Assembly (NCBI GenBank): GCA_013373105.1
Contig: JABXIJ010000004.1
Coordinates: forward strand, 21,451-85,450
Length of the DNA stretch: 64,000 bases
Reading direction: 5' to 3'
DNA from: Flavobacteriaceae bacterium
Lineage (GTDB): Bacteria > Bacteroidota > Bacteroidia > Flavobacteriales > Flavobacteriaceae
In this document: positions 55,680-63,554 of the stretch, piece after piece
Position numbering within the stretch: position 1 is the stretch's first letter
Layout of the letters: each line of letters begins with the position of its first letter
Position numbers and translations under genes: made by a program
Notes under the pieces: generated by a model
What the model was told of the DNA's origin: nothing
The model's input: the letters and a program-made list of their open reading frames with translations, nothing else
Database searches by the model: none

Positions 55680-57011
55680 TTATTCAAAAACTAATTCACC
55701 TGAATAAAATTGTAAAACTTTAGTTTTAAAAACATAATCGTATTTCGATCTAATTAAAGCAGCTTGTGCATTTACTAATCTGTTTCTAACTTGATCAAAG
55801 TCAAATAAAGTAGTTGTACCAAAATTAAAACTTTCTTGTGCATTTTTAAATGCCTCTTCTTGTGCAGCTAATGAAACTTTTGAAGCTTCATATGTTTTTA
55901 AGGCTGTTTTTACATCTAAAAATGCTTGTTCTATTGTTTGCTTTAAATTTAACTTTTCACTCTCTAATCTAAATTCTATAATATTTTTATTAATCATAGA
56001 TCTAGCAACTCTATTTTTAGTTTGTAGTCTATTAAATATTGGAATATTTAAATTGAATCCAAAACCATAACCAAAGTTGTCGCTTAACTGATCTCCAAAA
56101 CTTGTGTTCGAAATACCTGTAGGTGGGTTTAAATTAAAACCATAGTTTGTAGACAAACCAGCTGAGGCAGATAAAGTTGGTAAAAAGGCACCTTTAGAAA
56201 GTTCTATATTTATATCTGCGTTTTGAATAGCTAATTTTGCTCTTTCTATTTGAGGCATATTTTCTAAAGACCTATTATAAACGTAAGATGAGTTTTTATA
56301 AAACAAGTCTGCTGAAGGAGTACCTACATCTACAGGAGCAACATCAAAACCTTCTGATGGAACTTGTAGTAATTGTGCTAAATTTAATAATGCTAAATCT
56401 AAAGCATTCTCTTGTGTTACAACTGTTTGTAAATTTGTAGCTGCAGTAGATTCTACATTTAACTTATCTCCCTTAGGAATTACACCGTTCTTAAAACGTA
56501 AGTCTGCTGCTTCAATTTGCTTTTTACTAATTTCATACTGAATTTTTGCAGCTTCTAAATTTTCTTTAGCAAATAACACGTTTAAATACGAGTTAACAAC
56601 TAATAAAGAAATATCATTTTCAATTACTTTAAGATCTAGCATACTACTTTCTACCCCAAGTTGTGCTTGTTTGTAAGTATTTGTATTTCTAAATCCATTA
56701 AAAACAGTAATACCAGAACTAACATTCATAGAACCTCCAAAGAAACTAGTACTAATTCTATCGTTTGTTCTCGGGTCGAAACTGGTACCAAAGTTAAAGT
56801 TACCACCAGTATTTGCATTTAAGTTTGGTAAAAAGTTACCTTTTGCAATATCTACATCTTTTTTGGCTAATTCTAAGTTTAGCTTATTTTGCTGAACGGT
56901 AATGTTCTTTTTTAAAGCTTCATCTACACATTCTTTTAAGGTCCATTTTTTCTGAGAAAATGTAGCAACAGAAGTAAATAATGCTACAATTACAACAAGT
57001 TTGATTTTCAA
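55680..57011 (-). CDS. TolC family outer membrane efflux protein
   Basis: 443 aa. Signal peptide ending TFSQ (about 20), then the repeated coiled-coil structure of TolC proteins: KKWTLKECVDEALKKNITVQQNKL at 21-44 and the second half AQEEAFKNAQESFNFGTTTLFDFDQVRNRL. Outer membrane channel for multidrug or type I export. Start is TTG at 57011. No inner membrane pump gene is next to it in this window. Confidence 0.9.
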   Translation of the reverse strand: MKIKLVVIVALFTSVATFSQKKWTLKECVDEALKKNITVQQNKLNLELAKKDVDIAKGNFLPNLNANTGGNFNFGTSFDPRTNDRISTSFFGGSMNVSSGITVFNGFRNTNTYKQAQLGVESSMLDLKVIENDISLLVVNSYLNVLFAKENLEAAKIQYEISKKQIEAADLRFKNGVIPKGDKLNVESTAATNLQTVVTQENALDLALLNLAQLLQVPSEGFDVAPVDVGTPSADLFYKNSSYVYNRSLENMPQIERAKLAIQNADINIELSKGAFLPTLSASAGLSTNYGFNLNPPTGISNTSFGDQLSDNFGYGFGFNLNIPIFNRLQTKNRVARSMINKNIIEFRLESEKLNLKQTIEQAFLDVKTALKTYEASKVSLAAQEEAFKNAQESFNFGTTTLFDFDQVRNRLVNAQAALIRSKYDYVFKTKVLQFYSGELVFE

Positions 57012-57070
57012 AACGTATTTATTTTTGGTTGGTTTATCTTTTATAATTAAGTTGAAATAAACCTTTAATT

Positions 57071-57100
57071 TAAAGGTAACAACATTAATAAGACGACCAA
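57071..57100 (-). promoter_or_regulatory. Promoter of the TolC-family gene
   Basis: TTG at 57098-57100 (minus strand) and TACCTTTA at 57071-57078, 19 bp apart; the -7 box differs from consensus at the last base. Transcript start ~57064. Confidence 0.5.
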
Positions 57101-57139
57101 AAGTAAAATTTGTTACAAGATTTTGTTCTTATTGAAATG

Positions 57140-57358
57140 TTAATTTTTAAGCTTCTTTTTATATCTATAAATTGTGTACAACAATGCACCAACCAATAAG
57201 TATGGAAAAACCATTAAATATGTAATTCCGTTGTTTACACCTTCTGCCATATCTACATCGCCATTTTCTACCACTGCCTTACACATTGCACATTGAGCTA
57301 TTGCAGAATTTGTGGTTAACAAAATAAACGAAAAAAGTAGAAAGGTTTTTTTATACAT
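57140..57358 (-). CDS. Small membrane protein with periplasmic CxxC, oxidase cluster
   Basis: 72 aa: signal peptide (1-21, AIAQ), then CAMC (22-25) as possible metal or disulfide pair, then a helix (about 45-65, TYLMVFPYLLVGALLYTIY) and basic tail. The start overlaps the DUF420 stop by 8 bp. No known family; its place as the last gene of the cyoE-cox3-Sco-DUF420 operon suggests a role in oxidase biogenesis. Confidence 0.75.
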   Translation of the reverse strand: MYKKTFLLFSFILLTTNSAIAQCAMCKAVVENGDVDMAEGVNNGITYLMVFPYLLVGALLYTIYRYKKKLKN

Positions 57359-57890
57359 AATATGGTGATATCATTAAGTAAACTACAACTCCAGTTACTG
57401 CTACATAAAGCCATATTGGAAAGGTAAGTTTTGCAATTTTTCTATGCTTATCAAACTGTCCTAATTTAGCTCTCATTATGGTTGTTAGCACTAATGGAAT
57501 TACTGCAATAGATAATATAATATGAGATATTAATATAAAATAATAGATATATTTAATAAATCCTTCTCCTCCATAAGTTGTAGAATCAGAAGTCATATGA
57601 TATGCTATATACATTAAAAGAAAAGCTAATGAACATATAATAGCTACTGTATTTAATTGTTCGTGTAACTTTCTTTTTCCATTTTTTATTGCTACAACAG
57701 CAGTAACTAATACAACTGCTGTTATACCATTTATAGTGGCATAAATAGGTGGTAAGAAAGTAAGTGGTTCAACATCGAAACCTAATTTTCTTAGGTTTAT
57801 TCCAAAAAGAGCAGCTACCGCAACTGGTATTATTACAGACATTGCTGTAATTAATTTTCTATACTTTTTTTCTTCTGCAATATTATTCAT
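57351..57890 (-). CDS. DUF420 membrane protein (CtaM/YozB-like)
   Basis: 179 aa with five hydrophobic segments and the DUF420 features (LPPIYATINGITAVVLVTAV, TYGGEGFIKYIYYFILISHIILSIAVIPLVL, HRKIAKLTFPIWLYV). DUF420/CtaM proteins are needed for cytochrome a oxidase activity in some Gram-positives. In an oxidase-assembly operon here, with overlaps at both ends. Confidence 0.9.
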   Translation of the reverse strand: MNNIAEEKKYRKLITAMSVIIPVAVAALFGINLRKLGFDVEPLTFLPPIYATINGITAVVLVTAVVAIKNGKRKLHEQLNTVAIICSLAFLLMYIAYHMTSDSTTYGGEGFIKYIYYFILISHIILSIAVIPLVLTTIMRAKLGQFDKHRKIAKLTFPIWLYVAVTGVVVYLMISPYYV

Positions 57891-58527
57891 TCAACAACAA
57901 TTTAATATCTTCTTTTAATTCTTTAATTTGGTCTGGAAAACCTTGTTCTTCTAAGGCTCTATAATACATAATGGGATTTCCAAATTCATCTTTTCTCGAA
58001 CGTATGTAACCGTTTTTATCTACTAAAGCAAATAATCCTGAATGCTCAAAACCACCATGATCTTCATCTCCTTTTCCTGCATATAATTTAAAACCTTTGT
58101 TAGATAAAGCATAAACAACATCATCTGATTTACCTGTTAGTAAATGCCAGTTTTTATGAGTAATACCATTGTTTTTAGCATATTCTTTTAAAACTTGAGG
58201 AGTATCTATATCTGGAGTTATTGAAATAGAAGCTATACCAAACTCTGGATTTCCAAAAAATGCATCTTGTAAGGTTAGCATTTTTTTATTCATGATTGGG
58301 CAAATAGTAGGGCAAGTAGAAAAGAAAAACTCAACAACATAAACTTTTCCTTTATAAGTATTATTGGTTATGGTTTTTCCTTCTTGATTGGTAAATTCAA
58401 AATCTGGTACTTTAGAAAATTTTAATAAATCAGATTTTTGAAAACGACCTACAATTTTTGGAATGGCATAAATACCAAACAATAATATAACAAATGTAAT
58501 TCCTATATATGAATACTTTTTATTCAT
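57883..58527 (-). CDS. SCO1/SenC family copper chaperone (oxidase cluster)
   Basis: 214 aa. N-terminal helix (about 7-23), thioredoxin fold with C72/C76 in STCPTICPIMN and histidine H162 (GGFEHSGLFAL) as copper ligands. Delivers copper to CuA of cytochrome oxidase. ATG overlaps the upstream gene's TGA stop by 4 bp (ATGA), so translation is coupled. DUF420 starts within the last codons of this gene (8-bp overlap). Confidence 0.93.
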   Translation of the reverse strand: MNKKYSYIGITFVILLFGIYAIPKIVGRFQKSDLLKFSKVPDFEFTNQEGKTITNNTYKGKVYVVEFFFSTCPTICPIMNKKMLTLQDAFFGNPEFGIASISITPDIDTPQVLKEYAKNNGITHKNWHLLTGKSDDVVYALSNKGFKLYAGKGDEDHGGFEHSGLFALVDKNGYIRSRKDEFGNPIMYYRALEEQGFPDQIKELKEDIKLLLNE

Positions 58528-59192
58528 AATCCTACCTCTTTTCTATCAGCTTTATTTTTGTTTCTATTTTTAAAGGCTGCGTAATATTCGTAAAACAGCA
58601 CATTAATATCGTCTTTCATTTTACTTTTCAATTCTGATACAGAATTCAAATTATATCCTTCTAACCTGCCATCAGCAAAATCTTCATCATTTATTCTTCC
58701 TCTTAAGTTTAGGTTTTTATCTAAAATAAAAGCCTTGGCAATTCCTAAATTAGTTAATGAATCTTTTACACAAAGGCTTTTATAAAAAGCATTTATAGTA
58801 TTATCATCTAATGCAAGAAACTTCCATTTTTGCATGTTTTGTGTGTACTTACTAACTGTTTCTTTTAATTCATCTATATTAGATTGGTTCTTATTTGGAT
58901 AAATGCCTATAACTTGAAAGTCATTATAGTCTAAAAACTTCTTGTAAATTTTTTCATTTAAATTAAAGATTCCTGTCTTTAGTGCTTCTACATCTTCCCC
59001 TAAAAAACAAATAATAGACACCTTATTATTAAAAACTGGCTTATTAAGTGTTTCTTCTAAATTATAAACCCCTTCTGTTAAAATGGGTAATTTTTTAAAA
59101 TTATTTTCTCCTGTAGATAATATTAAAAAACAAATTAGAGGGAAAATAAACAGCAAAAATAAAACTACTCTCTTTTTGGTAAGATACTTCAT
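58524..59192 (-). CDS. Membrane-anchored thioredoxin-fold-like protein without CxxC, oxidase cluster
   Basis: 222 aa. One N-terminal helix (about 10-26), then a soluble domain with a pattern of beta/alpha alternation (NKVSIICFLGEDVEALKTGIFNLNEKIYKKFLDYNDFQVIGIYP, LALDDNTINAFYKSL, LTNLGIAKAFILDKNLNLRGRIND). This looks like a Sco/peroxiredoxin-type fold in which the metal-binding cysteines are absent (only C44 and C141-like single cysteines remain). Between coxIV and Sco in the operon; family unknown to me; likely an oxidase assembly partner. Confidence 0.7.
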   Translation of the reverse strand: MKYLTKKRVVLFLLFIFPLICFLILSTGENNFKKLPILTEGVYNLEETLNKPVFNNKVSIICFLGEDVEALKTGIFNLNEKIYKKFLDYNDFQVIGIYPNKNQSNIDELKETVSKYTQNMQKWKFLALDDNTINAFYKSLCVKDSLTNLGIAKAFILDKNLNLRGRINDEDFADGRLEGYNLNSVSELKSKMKDDINVLFYEYYAAFKNRNKNKADRKEVGL

Positions 59193-59252
59193 TTAGTATA
59201 ATAAATGTTGAAAAAAGATATAAAAAAAGGTGGTTAACACCACCTTAAATTT

Positions 59253-59594
59253 TTACCATCTAACTAGTGGTGATAATGTATCGTATAAATAACCTCCTTC
59301 AATTAAAAGTAAAGTTACTAAGTAACAGATTAAGAAAACTGCTGTCCAAACTACTGCTCTTCTAAACCATTTCTTTTCACCTTCCATATGCATGAAAGTC
59401 CAAGTAATATAATAAGCTTTAACTAAGGTTAAAATAATGAAAATCCAATTTAAAGGACTTGTACCTAAAAAACTAGTGGTATGTAATATAGCTGGCTTAA
59501 CAATACCTAAACCAACTTCTACAATAGTTACTATAGACAGTAAACCAAATACCATCCATATTCTTTTTACATTTGATTCGTGTGCGAGTGACAT
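59253..59594 (-). CDS. Cytochrome c oxidase subunit IV family protein
   Basis: 113 aa, three helices, containing the subunit IV/CoxD-like pattern (WMVFGLLSIVTIVEVGLGIV; LVKAYYITWTFMHMEGEKKWFR). Small accessory subunit of the aa3/caa3 oxidase, found after subunit III in Bacteroidota. Cotranscribed with the surrounding genes. Confidence 0.9.
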   Translation of the reverse strand: MSLAHESNVKRIWMVFGLLSIVTIVEVGLGIVKPAILHTTSFLGTSPLNWIFIILTLVKAYYITWTFMHMEGEKKWFRRAVVWTAVFLICYLVTLLLIEGGYLYDTLSPLVRW

Positions 59595-59610
59595 GCTTAT
59601 TTTTTTATAA

Positions 59611-60594
59611 TTAAACTAAGTAGAAGAATGTGAATACAAATACCCAAACTAAATCTACAAAGTGCCAATATAATCCTACTTTTTCTACCATTTCATAATG
59701 TCCTCTTCTTTCATAAGTTCCTAAGATTACATTAAAGAAAATAATGATATTTATTACAATACCTGAGAATACGTGAAAACCATGGAAACCTGTAATAAAG
59801 AAGAAGAAATCTGCGAAAATAGTATTTCCATATTCGTTAACTTTTAGGTTAGCACCTTCAACTACCATTTTACCTTTAGCAAGTTCTGCTAAACCTTTTT
59901 CTCTAGATAAAAGAATCTTTTGTTTCTCATCTAAATTAATTTCTTCACTTCTTATTTGAATTGATGGATCTGCTTTATAAGAAGCTACAACTTGTGCAAC
60001 TGAATATTGAGGTAAAGTTTCATCTGCTTTATTCCACCATAAACCATTTTTTCTGGTATGTTGTACTCTTTCATCCATTCTATCGCCAACCACAAAATCA
60101 GCTAAAGCTATTTGTTTACCATCTCTAGCAAACTGTAAAATTTTGCCATCAGTAGTTTTTACAGCTCCATAAGAACCTTTAATAAACGTATTCCACTCCC
60201 AAGCTTGAGAGCCTACGAAAATTAAACCACCAATAATTGTTGCAAACATGTACCATGCAACTTTATTCTTTTGCATTTTATGACCAGCATCTACTGCTAA
60301 CACCATAGTTACAGAAGAAAAGATTAAGATGAACGTCATAAACGCTACATAATACATAGGATATTCTCCATGTATAAATGGGATGTGTGTAAACACTTCG
60401 TCTGCTATTGGCCAAGAGTCAATAAACTTAAATCGAGTTAAACCATAAGCAGCTAAAAAACCAGAGAATGTTAAGGCATCAGATAAGATGAAAAACCACA
60501 TCATCATTTTACCATAACTTGCCCCAAAAGGTCTTACACCACCACCATTCCAAGTGTTTTTTCCGTCTGAAGGTATAGCAATGTTTGCTTCCAT
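59611..60594 (-). CDS. Cytochrome c oxidase subunit III (with long soluble insertion)
   Basis: 327 aa. Subunit III core helices around 33-55, 80-100, 112-132, 259-290 and 305-327 with MWFFILSDALTFSGFLAAYGL and the C-terminal YWHFVDLVWVFVFTFFYLV. A ~120-residue soluble insertion (about 140-258) sits between helices and is rich in charged residues. Subunit III supports the proton path and stability of oxidase. A second, shorter subunit III gene lies just upstream (60645). Confidence 0.93.
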   Translation of the reverse strand: MEANIAIPSDGKNTWNGGGVRPFGASYGKMMMWFFILSDALTFSGFLAAYGLTRFKFIDSWPIADEVFTHIPFIHGEYPMYYVAFMTFILIFSSVTMVLAVDAGHKMQKNKVAWYMFATIIGGLIFVGSQAWEWNTFIKGSYGAVKTTDGKILQFARDGKQIALADFVVGDRMDERVQHTRKNGLWWNKADETLPQYSVAQVVASYKADPSIQIRSEEINLDEKQKILLSREKGLAELAKGKMVVEGANLKVNEYGNTIFADFFFFITGFHGFHVFSGIVINIIIFFNVILGTYERRGHYEMVEKVGLYWHFVDLVWVFVFTFFYLV

Positions 60595-60644
60595 AAATAA
60601 ATTTTATTATTTCTTAAAAGTTTGTCAAAATTAATCAATTTTCA

Positions 60645-61232
60645 TCATCTAATAAAATAGAAAAAGAAAAATAGATAAATCCATAAAATATCTACAAAAT
60701 GCCAGAATATAGCGCCCAACTCAAAGCCAAGCAAATCATTGGGTTTGTATTTAAATCTAAAATGATTATAAATAACAACTAAAAGCACAATTATTCCTGC
60801 TAGTATATGCAAAACATGCATAAATGTTATGCCAATTATAAATGAGGTAGACACTGTGCTTTCTGGTCCTGTAAAATATAATCCTATACTTTTTAATTGA
60901 TTAAAACCAACATATTGTTGCCAAACAAATACAAGTCCTAATACAAATGTTGCTACCACAAGTAAAAGCGATAGTTGTCTTTTTGATTTTTTTAAAAAAT
61001 ATTGCGATAATAATAAAGCAATACTACTTAATACAATTAAAACAGTGCTAACATAAAAAGCTTGAGGTAACTCAAAAGACACCCAATCATCACGTTTCAT
61101 ACTTATTACGTATGCACTTGTTAAACCTGCAAAAAACATTACCATACTAATAATGGCAATCCACAACATAGGTTTTGCTGACTTGTTTTTTGCTACAATA
61201 TATTCTTGCTCTAAAGTTTGCTCTTTCATCAT
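60645..61232 (-). CDS. Cytochrome c oxidase subunit III (short form)
   Basis: 195 aa, five-helix subunit III of the heme-copper oxidase type. N-terminal helix PMLWIAIISMVMFFAGLTSAYVI and the C-terminal motif GAIFWHFVDILWIYLFFFFYFI. It is distinct from the longer subunit III at 59611; the pair is probably used as one complex. Start at ATG 61232 or 61229; 3 bp after the cyoE end. Confidence 0.92.
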   Translation of the reverse strand: MMKEQTLEQEYIVAKNKSAKPMLWIAIISMVMFFAGLTSAYVISMKRDDWVSFELPQAFYVSTVLIVLSSIALLLSQYFLKKSKRQLSLLLVVATFVLGLVFVWQQYVGFNQLKSIGLYFTGPESTVSTSFIIGITFMHVLHILAGIIVLLVVIYNHFRFKYKPNDLLGFELGAIFWHFVDILWIYLFFFFYFIR

Positions 61233-61235
61233 TCT

Positions 61236-62138
61236 TTATTGTAAAAATTTATCAACTACGTATATTATTTGTACCATTGTAATGTATAGTACACTTGACA
61301 ACATTAATTTTCTTGCTTCTTTATTTTCTTGTGTTTTATATAGTTGTACAGCATAATACAACATTATAAAGCCTAAAAATGCAACTATTACAGCAGTAAT
61401 AGGATGAATCATAAAATTACCAGACAATTTTAAAACTGGCGAAACAGAAACCAATATCATTATAAAAGTATATAATATAATTTGTTTAACTGCTCCTTTA
61501 TCTTTTGTATTCATAGGTAACATGTTGTACCCAACTTTTTTATATTCTTCGAACTGCAACCAACCAATAGCCCAAAAATGTGGAAATTGCCAAAAAAACT
61601 GAATCATAAATAGAAAACCAGCTTCTATGCCAAAATTACCTGTTGCAGCAACCCAACCTAACATAAAAGGAATAGCTCCTGGTATAGCACCTACAAACAC
61701 TGCTAAAGGTGTAACTCCTTTTAAAGGTGTGTATACACTAGTATATAAGAAAATTGAAACAGCACCAAATAAAGCTGTTTTTGGATTTATACTATATAAA
61801 ATTGCTATACCAATAACTGTGAGTAAAATAGCAATTGTCATTGCAAAATTAACAGACATTCTTTCTGTTGGTAAAGGTCTGTTTTTGGTTCTTTGCATTA
61901 TTGCGTCTACATCTTTTTCTATAACTTGATTAAATGTATTTGAAGCACCAACCATACAGAAACCACCTAATGCTAATAAAGAAAGTATGCTAAAGCTTAT
62001 AACTTCTACAGCTAATAAGTAACCTGCTATAGAAGAAAAAACAACGCTTAAAGACAAACCAACTTTTAATAGTTGTCTTAAATCTGAAATAGTTGTTTTC
62101 ATTATTGTTTTTGTCTCAGAAACTAATGTGGTATTCAT
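61236..62138 (-). CDS. cyoE: Protoheme IX farnesyltransferase (heme O synthase)
   Basis: UbiA-type prenyltransferase that adds farnesyl to heme b to make heme O, the precursor of heme A. 300 aa with about nine helices; the substrate motif NTFNQVIEKDVDAIMQRTKNRPLP (residues ~67-90) and the second motif YTPLKGVTPLAV. First gene of the oxidase operon from a promoter at 62157. Works with CtaA (36011). Confidence 0.95.
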   Translation of the reverse strand: MNTTLVSETKTIMKTTISDLRQLLKVGLSLSVVFSSIAGYLLAVEVISFSILSLLALGGFCMVGASNTFNQVIEKDVDAIMQRTKNRPLPTERMSVNFAMTIAILLTVIGIAILYSINPKTALFGAVSIFLYTSVYTPLKGVTPLAVFVGAIPGAIPFMLGWVAATGNFGIEAGFLFMIQFFWQFPHFWAIGWLQFEEYKKVGYNMLPMNTKDKGAVKQIILYTFIMILVSVSPVLKLSGNFMIHPITAVIVAFLGFIMLYYAVQLYKTQENKEARKLMLSSVLYITMVQIIYVVDKFLQ

Positions 62139-62156
62139 TCAATCAAAAATGGTTTG

Positions 62157-62164
62157 CAAAGATA
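62157..62164 (-). promoter_or_regulatory. Putative -7 box of the cyoE operon
   Basis: TATCTTTG on the minus strand matches TAnnTTTG, 18 bp before the cyoE ATG. The nearest TTG (62190-62192) is 25 bp upstream, slightly longer than usual. Confidence 0.55.
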
Positions 62165-62217
62165 CTTGATAATTATGTATTTACCATAGCAAATTATACA
62201 TTTTGATTGTTAAAAAC

Positions 62218-62290
62218 ATAAAAAAACCCACTCAAAACTTGAGTGGGAAAATTGCTATGAAAAAGAAAAAGTGTGGTTAATGAATAACCA
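62218..62290 (-). ncRNA. Candidate ~70-nt small RNA
   Basis: On the minus strand, TATATTTG (62295-62302) is an exact TAnnTTTG box. About 4-7 nt later a perfect hairpin begins: GTGGTTA (62285-62291), loop TTCAT, TAACCAC (62273-62279). A U-rich linker (CTTTTTCTTTTTC) leads to a second hairpin, CCCACTCAA/TTGAGTGGG, followed by T7. So promoter, 5' hairpin, linker and terminator fit one RNA of about 70 nt with no reading frame of note. The terminator could instead serve read-through from the gene ending at 62446, which is why I do not go higher. Confidence 0.5.
62222..62247 (-). terminator. Terminator (candidate sRNA 3' end, or for the gene ending at 62446)
   Basis: Stem CCCACTCAA (62228-62236) and TTGAGTGGG (62239-62247), read on the minus strand, followed by a run of seven T toward 62221. 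Strong in the minus direction; there is no T run in the plus direction. Confidence 0.85.
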
Positions 62291-62294
62291 CGGT

Positions 62295-62302
62295 CAAATA
62301 TA
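62295..62302 (-). promoter_or_regulatory. Putative -7 box of the candidate small RNA
   Basis: TATATTTG on the minus strand, exact TAnnTTTG match, with no gene start within 150 bp downstream on that strand. No clear -33 TTG. Confidence 0.5.
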
Positions 62303-62445
62303 AGTATATATTTCATTTAACCTTATAAATGAGATAAAATTTTTAATTTTTTTATAAAATTTATGATAAAGTTATGATATTCATAATCTTAACTTTAAAT
62401 TTTTCTAAATAAATAATCTTAAACTATTTTAGGAGAAGGAAAATT
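62303..62445. other. AT-rich spacer upstream of the candidate small RNA
   Basis: 143 bp, very AT-rich, between the sRNA promoter and the stop of the membrane protein gene at 62446. I see no reading frame, hairpin or repeat. Confidence 0.5.
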
Positions 62446-62991
62446 TTATTTTGATTTTATTTTAATAGTACTTTTTAGTGTATCTTTTTTTTGATACAAG
62501 AACCTTTCTTTCAAGCTTTTAGTGTTTTCATTAAAAAAAGCTAGGTAAATACTATCATTTTTAACTGTATAGTTACCTATGAAGTAGCAAGATATTTTAT
62601 CACTAATTTTTCTATATTCAAAAGTACTGTCATCAAACAAACATAATTCTAGTACATAATCTTGTTCATCTTGAACTACTTCATGAACTTTTGTTTTAAA
62701 AACATTTTCATTGTGGTATTTTAACGCAATATAAAGTGCTGAAACATTGCTTATAAAAATAATTACAAGCACTATGTTTATTGATTCCTTTTTTATAGAA
62801 ACCTTATATAGATTATAAAAAAATATAACTAAAAAAGGTATTAGAAATACCACAAAGTAAATACCTATTACAACTAAATCTGCATCACCAAAACAATAAT
62901 CATCATCATGAAAAAACTTATAATAAGGCAAAACTGCCAAAATTATTAAGAAGATATACCTAATATAATATCTATTGTTTTTTTCATTCAT
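62446..62991 (-). CDS. Hypothetical membrane protein
   Basis: 181 aa. Three hydrophobic segments (about 9-24, 39-62, 72-91), then a soluble C-terminal part of ~85 residues (VHEVVQDEQDYVLELCLFDDSTFEYRKISDKISCYFIGNYTVKNDSIYLAF) with beta-like alternation. I do not recognise a family. Its start overlaps the stop of the MOSC gene by one base (TAATG), so it is co-transcribed with it. Confidence 0.65.
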   Translation of the reverse strand: MNEKNNRYYIRYIFLIILAVLPYYKFFHDDDYCFGDADLVVIGIYFVVFLIPFLVIFFYNLYKVSIKKESINIVLVIIFISNVSALYIALKYHNENVFKTKVHEVVQDEQDYVLELCLFDDSTFEYRKISDKISCYFIGNYTVKNDSIYLAFFNENTKSLKERFLYQKKDTLKSTIKIKSK

Positions 62992-63551
62992 TATAACAAA
63001 CCTTTTTCTATTTTTTGTTGATGGTATAAATCTGCAATAGTTGTGTTTGTATCGCCATCTTTAATTTTTTCTAAAATATCATTTACCTGAACATTACCAG
63101 TTTGTATAACTTTAAAACAGACTCCACACATTGTTGTATTCCAAAATTTCTTAACAATGGTCATATCATTAAAACGTATACCTAATTTAAAACATGGGTT
63201 TCTTTGAAGTGTAGCTTCTATAACTGCATTTCCAACTTTAAAAGTGTCGCCAACTTTAATTTTTGTTTCATCTAAATCGTCTATGGTTAGATTTTCTCCA
63301 AAAATTCCAAATTGCCAATTTACATTTGGATATATTTCTTGCCAATAAAAGTAATGTTTTTGCGAATACCCATAAACAGCTTGGTTTTCGCCTCCATGAT
63401 GTTTTCTGTCTGAAATTTCATCTCCCTGAACTTGTTCTTTATCTAAAAATATAGGTGAATTTATTGCATCTTTAAAAATACCAGTAACAACTGTTTTGCC
63501 TTTGTAAGTAACCTCTTTTGGTTTAGCAATATTCGTTGATACTATTTTCAT
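62991..63551 (-). CDS. MOSC domain-containing protein (YiiM-like)
   Basis: 186 aa. Contains the MOSC core: GDEISDRKHHGGENQAVYGYSQKHYFYW, FGENLTIDDLDE and ATLQRNPCFKLGIRF with the conserved cysteine, in the part of the domain that binds the molybdenum cofactor. YiiM-like proteins act in 6-hydroxyaminopurine detoxification in E. coli; here the substrate is not known. It starts 3 bp after the crotonase gene and is followed by the membrane protein. Confidence 0.88.
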   Translation of the reverse strand: MKIVSTNIAKPKEVTYKGKTVVTGIFKDAINSPIFLDKEQVQGDEISDRKHHGGENQAVYGYSQKHYFYWQEIYPNVNWQFGIFGENLTIDDLDETKIKVGDTFKVGNAVIEATLQRNPCFKLGIRFNDMTIVKKFWNTTMCGVCFKVIQTGNVQVNDILEKIKDGDTNTTIADLYHQQKIEKGLL

Positions 63552-63554
63552 TCA

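Noticed and set aside
62257-62280. Plus-strand micro-ORF MKKKKCG beginning at the ATG near 62257.
   Set aside because: Only seven codons, no plus-strand promoter box upstream, and the sequence is better explained as the complement of the U-rich linker of a minus-strand RNA.
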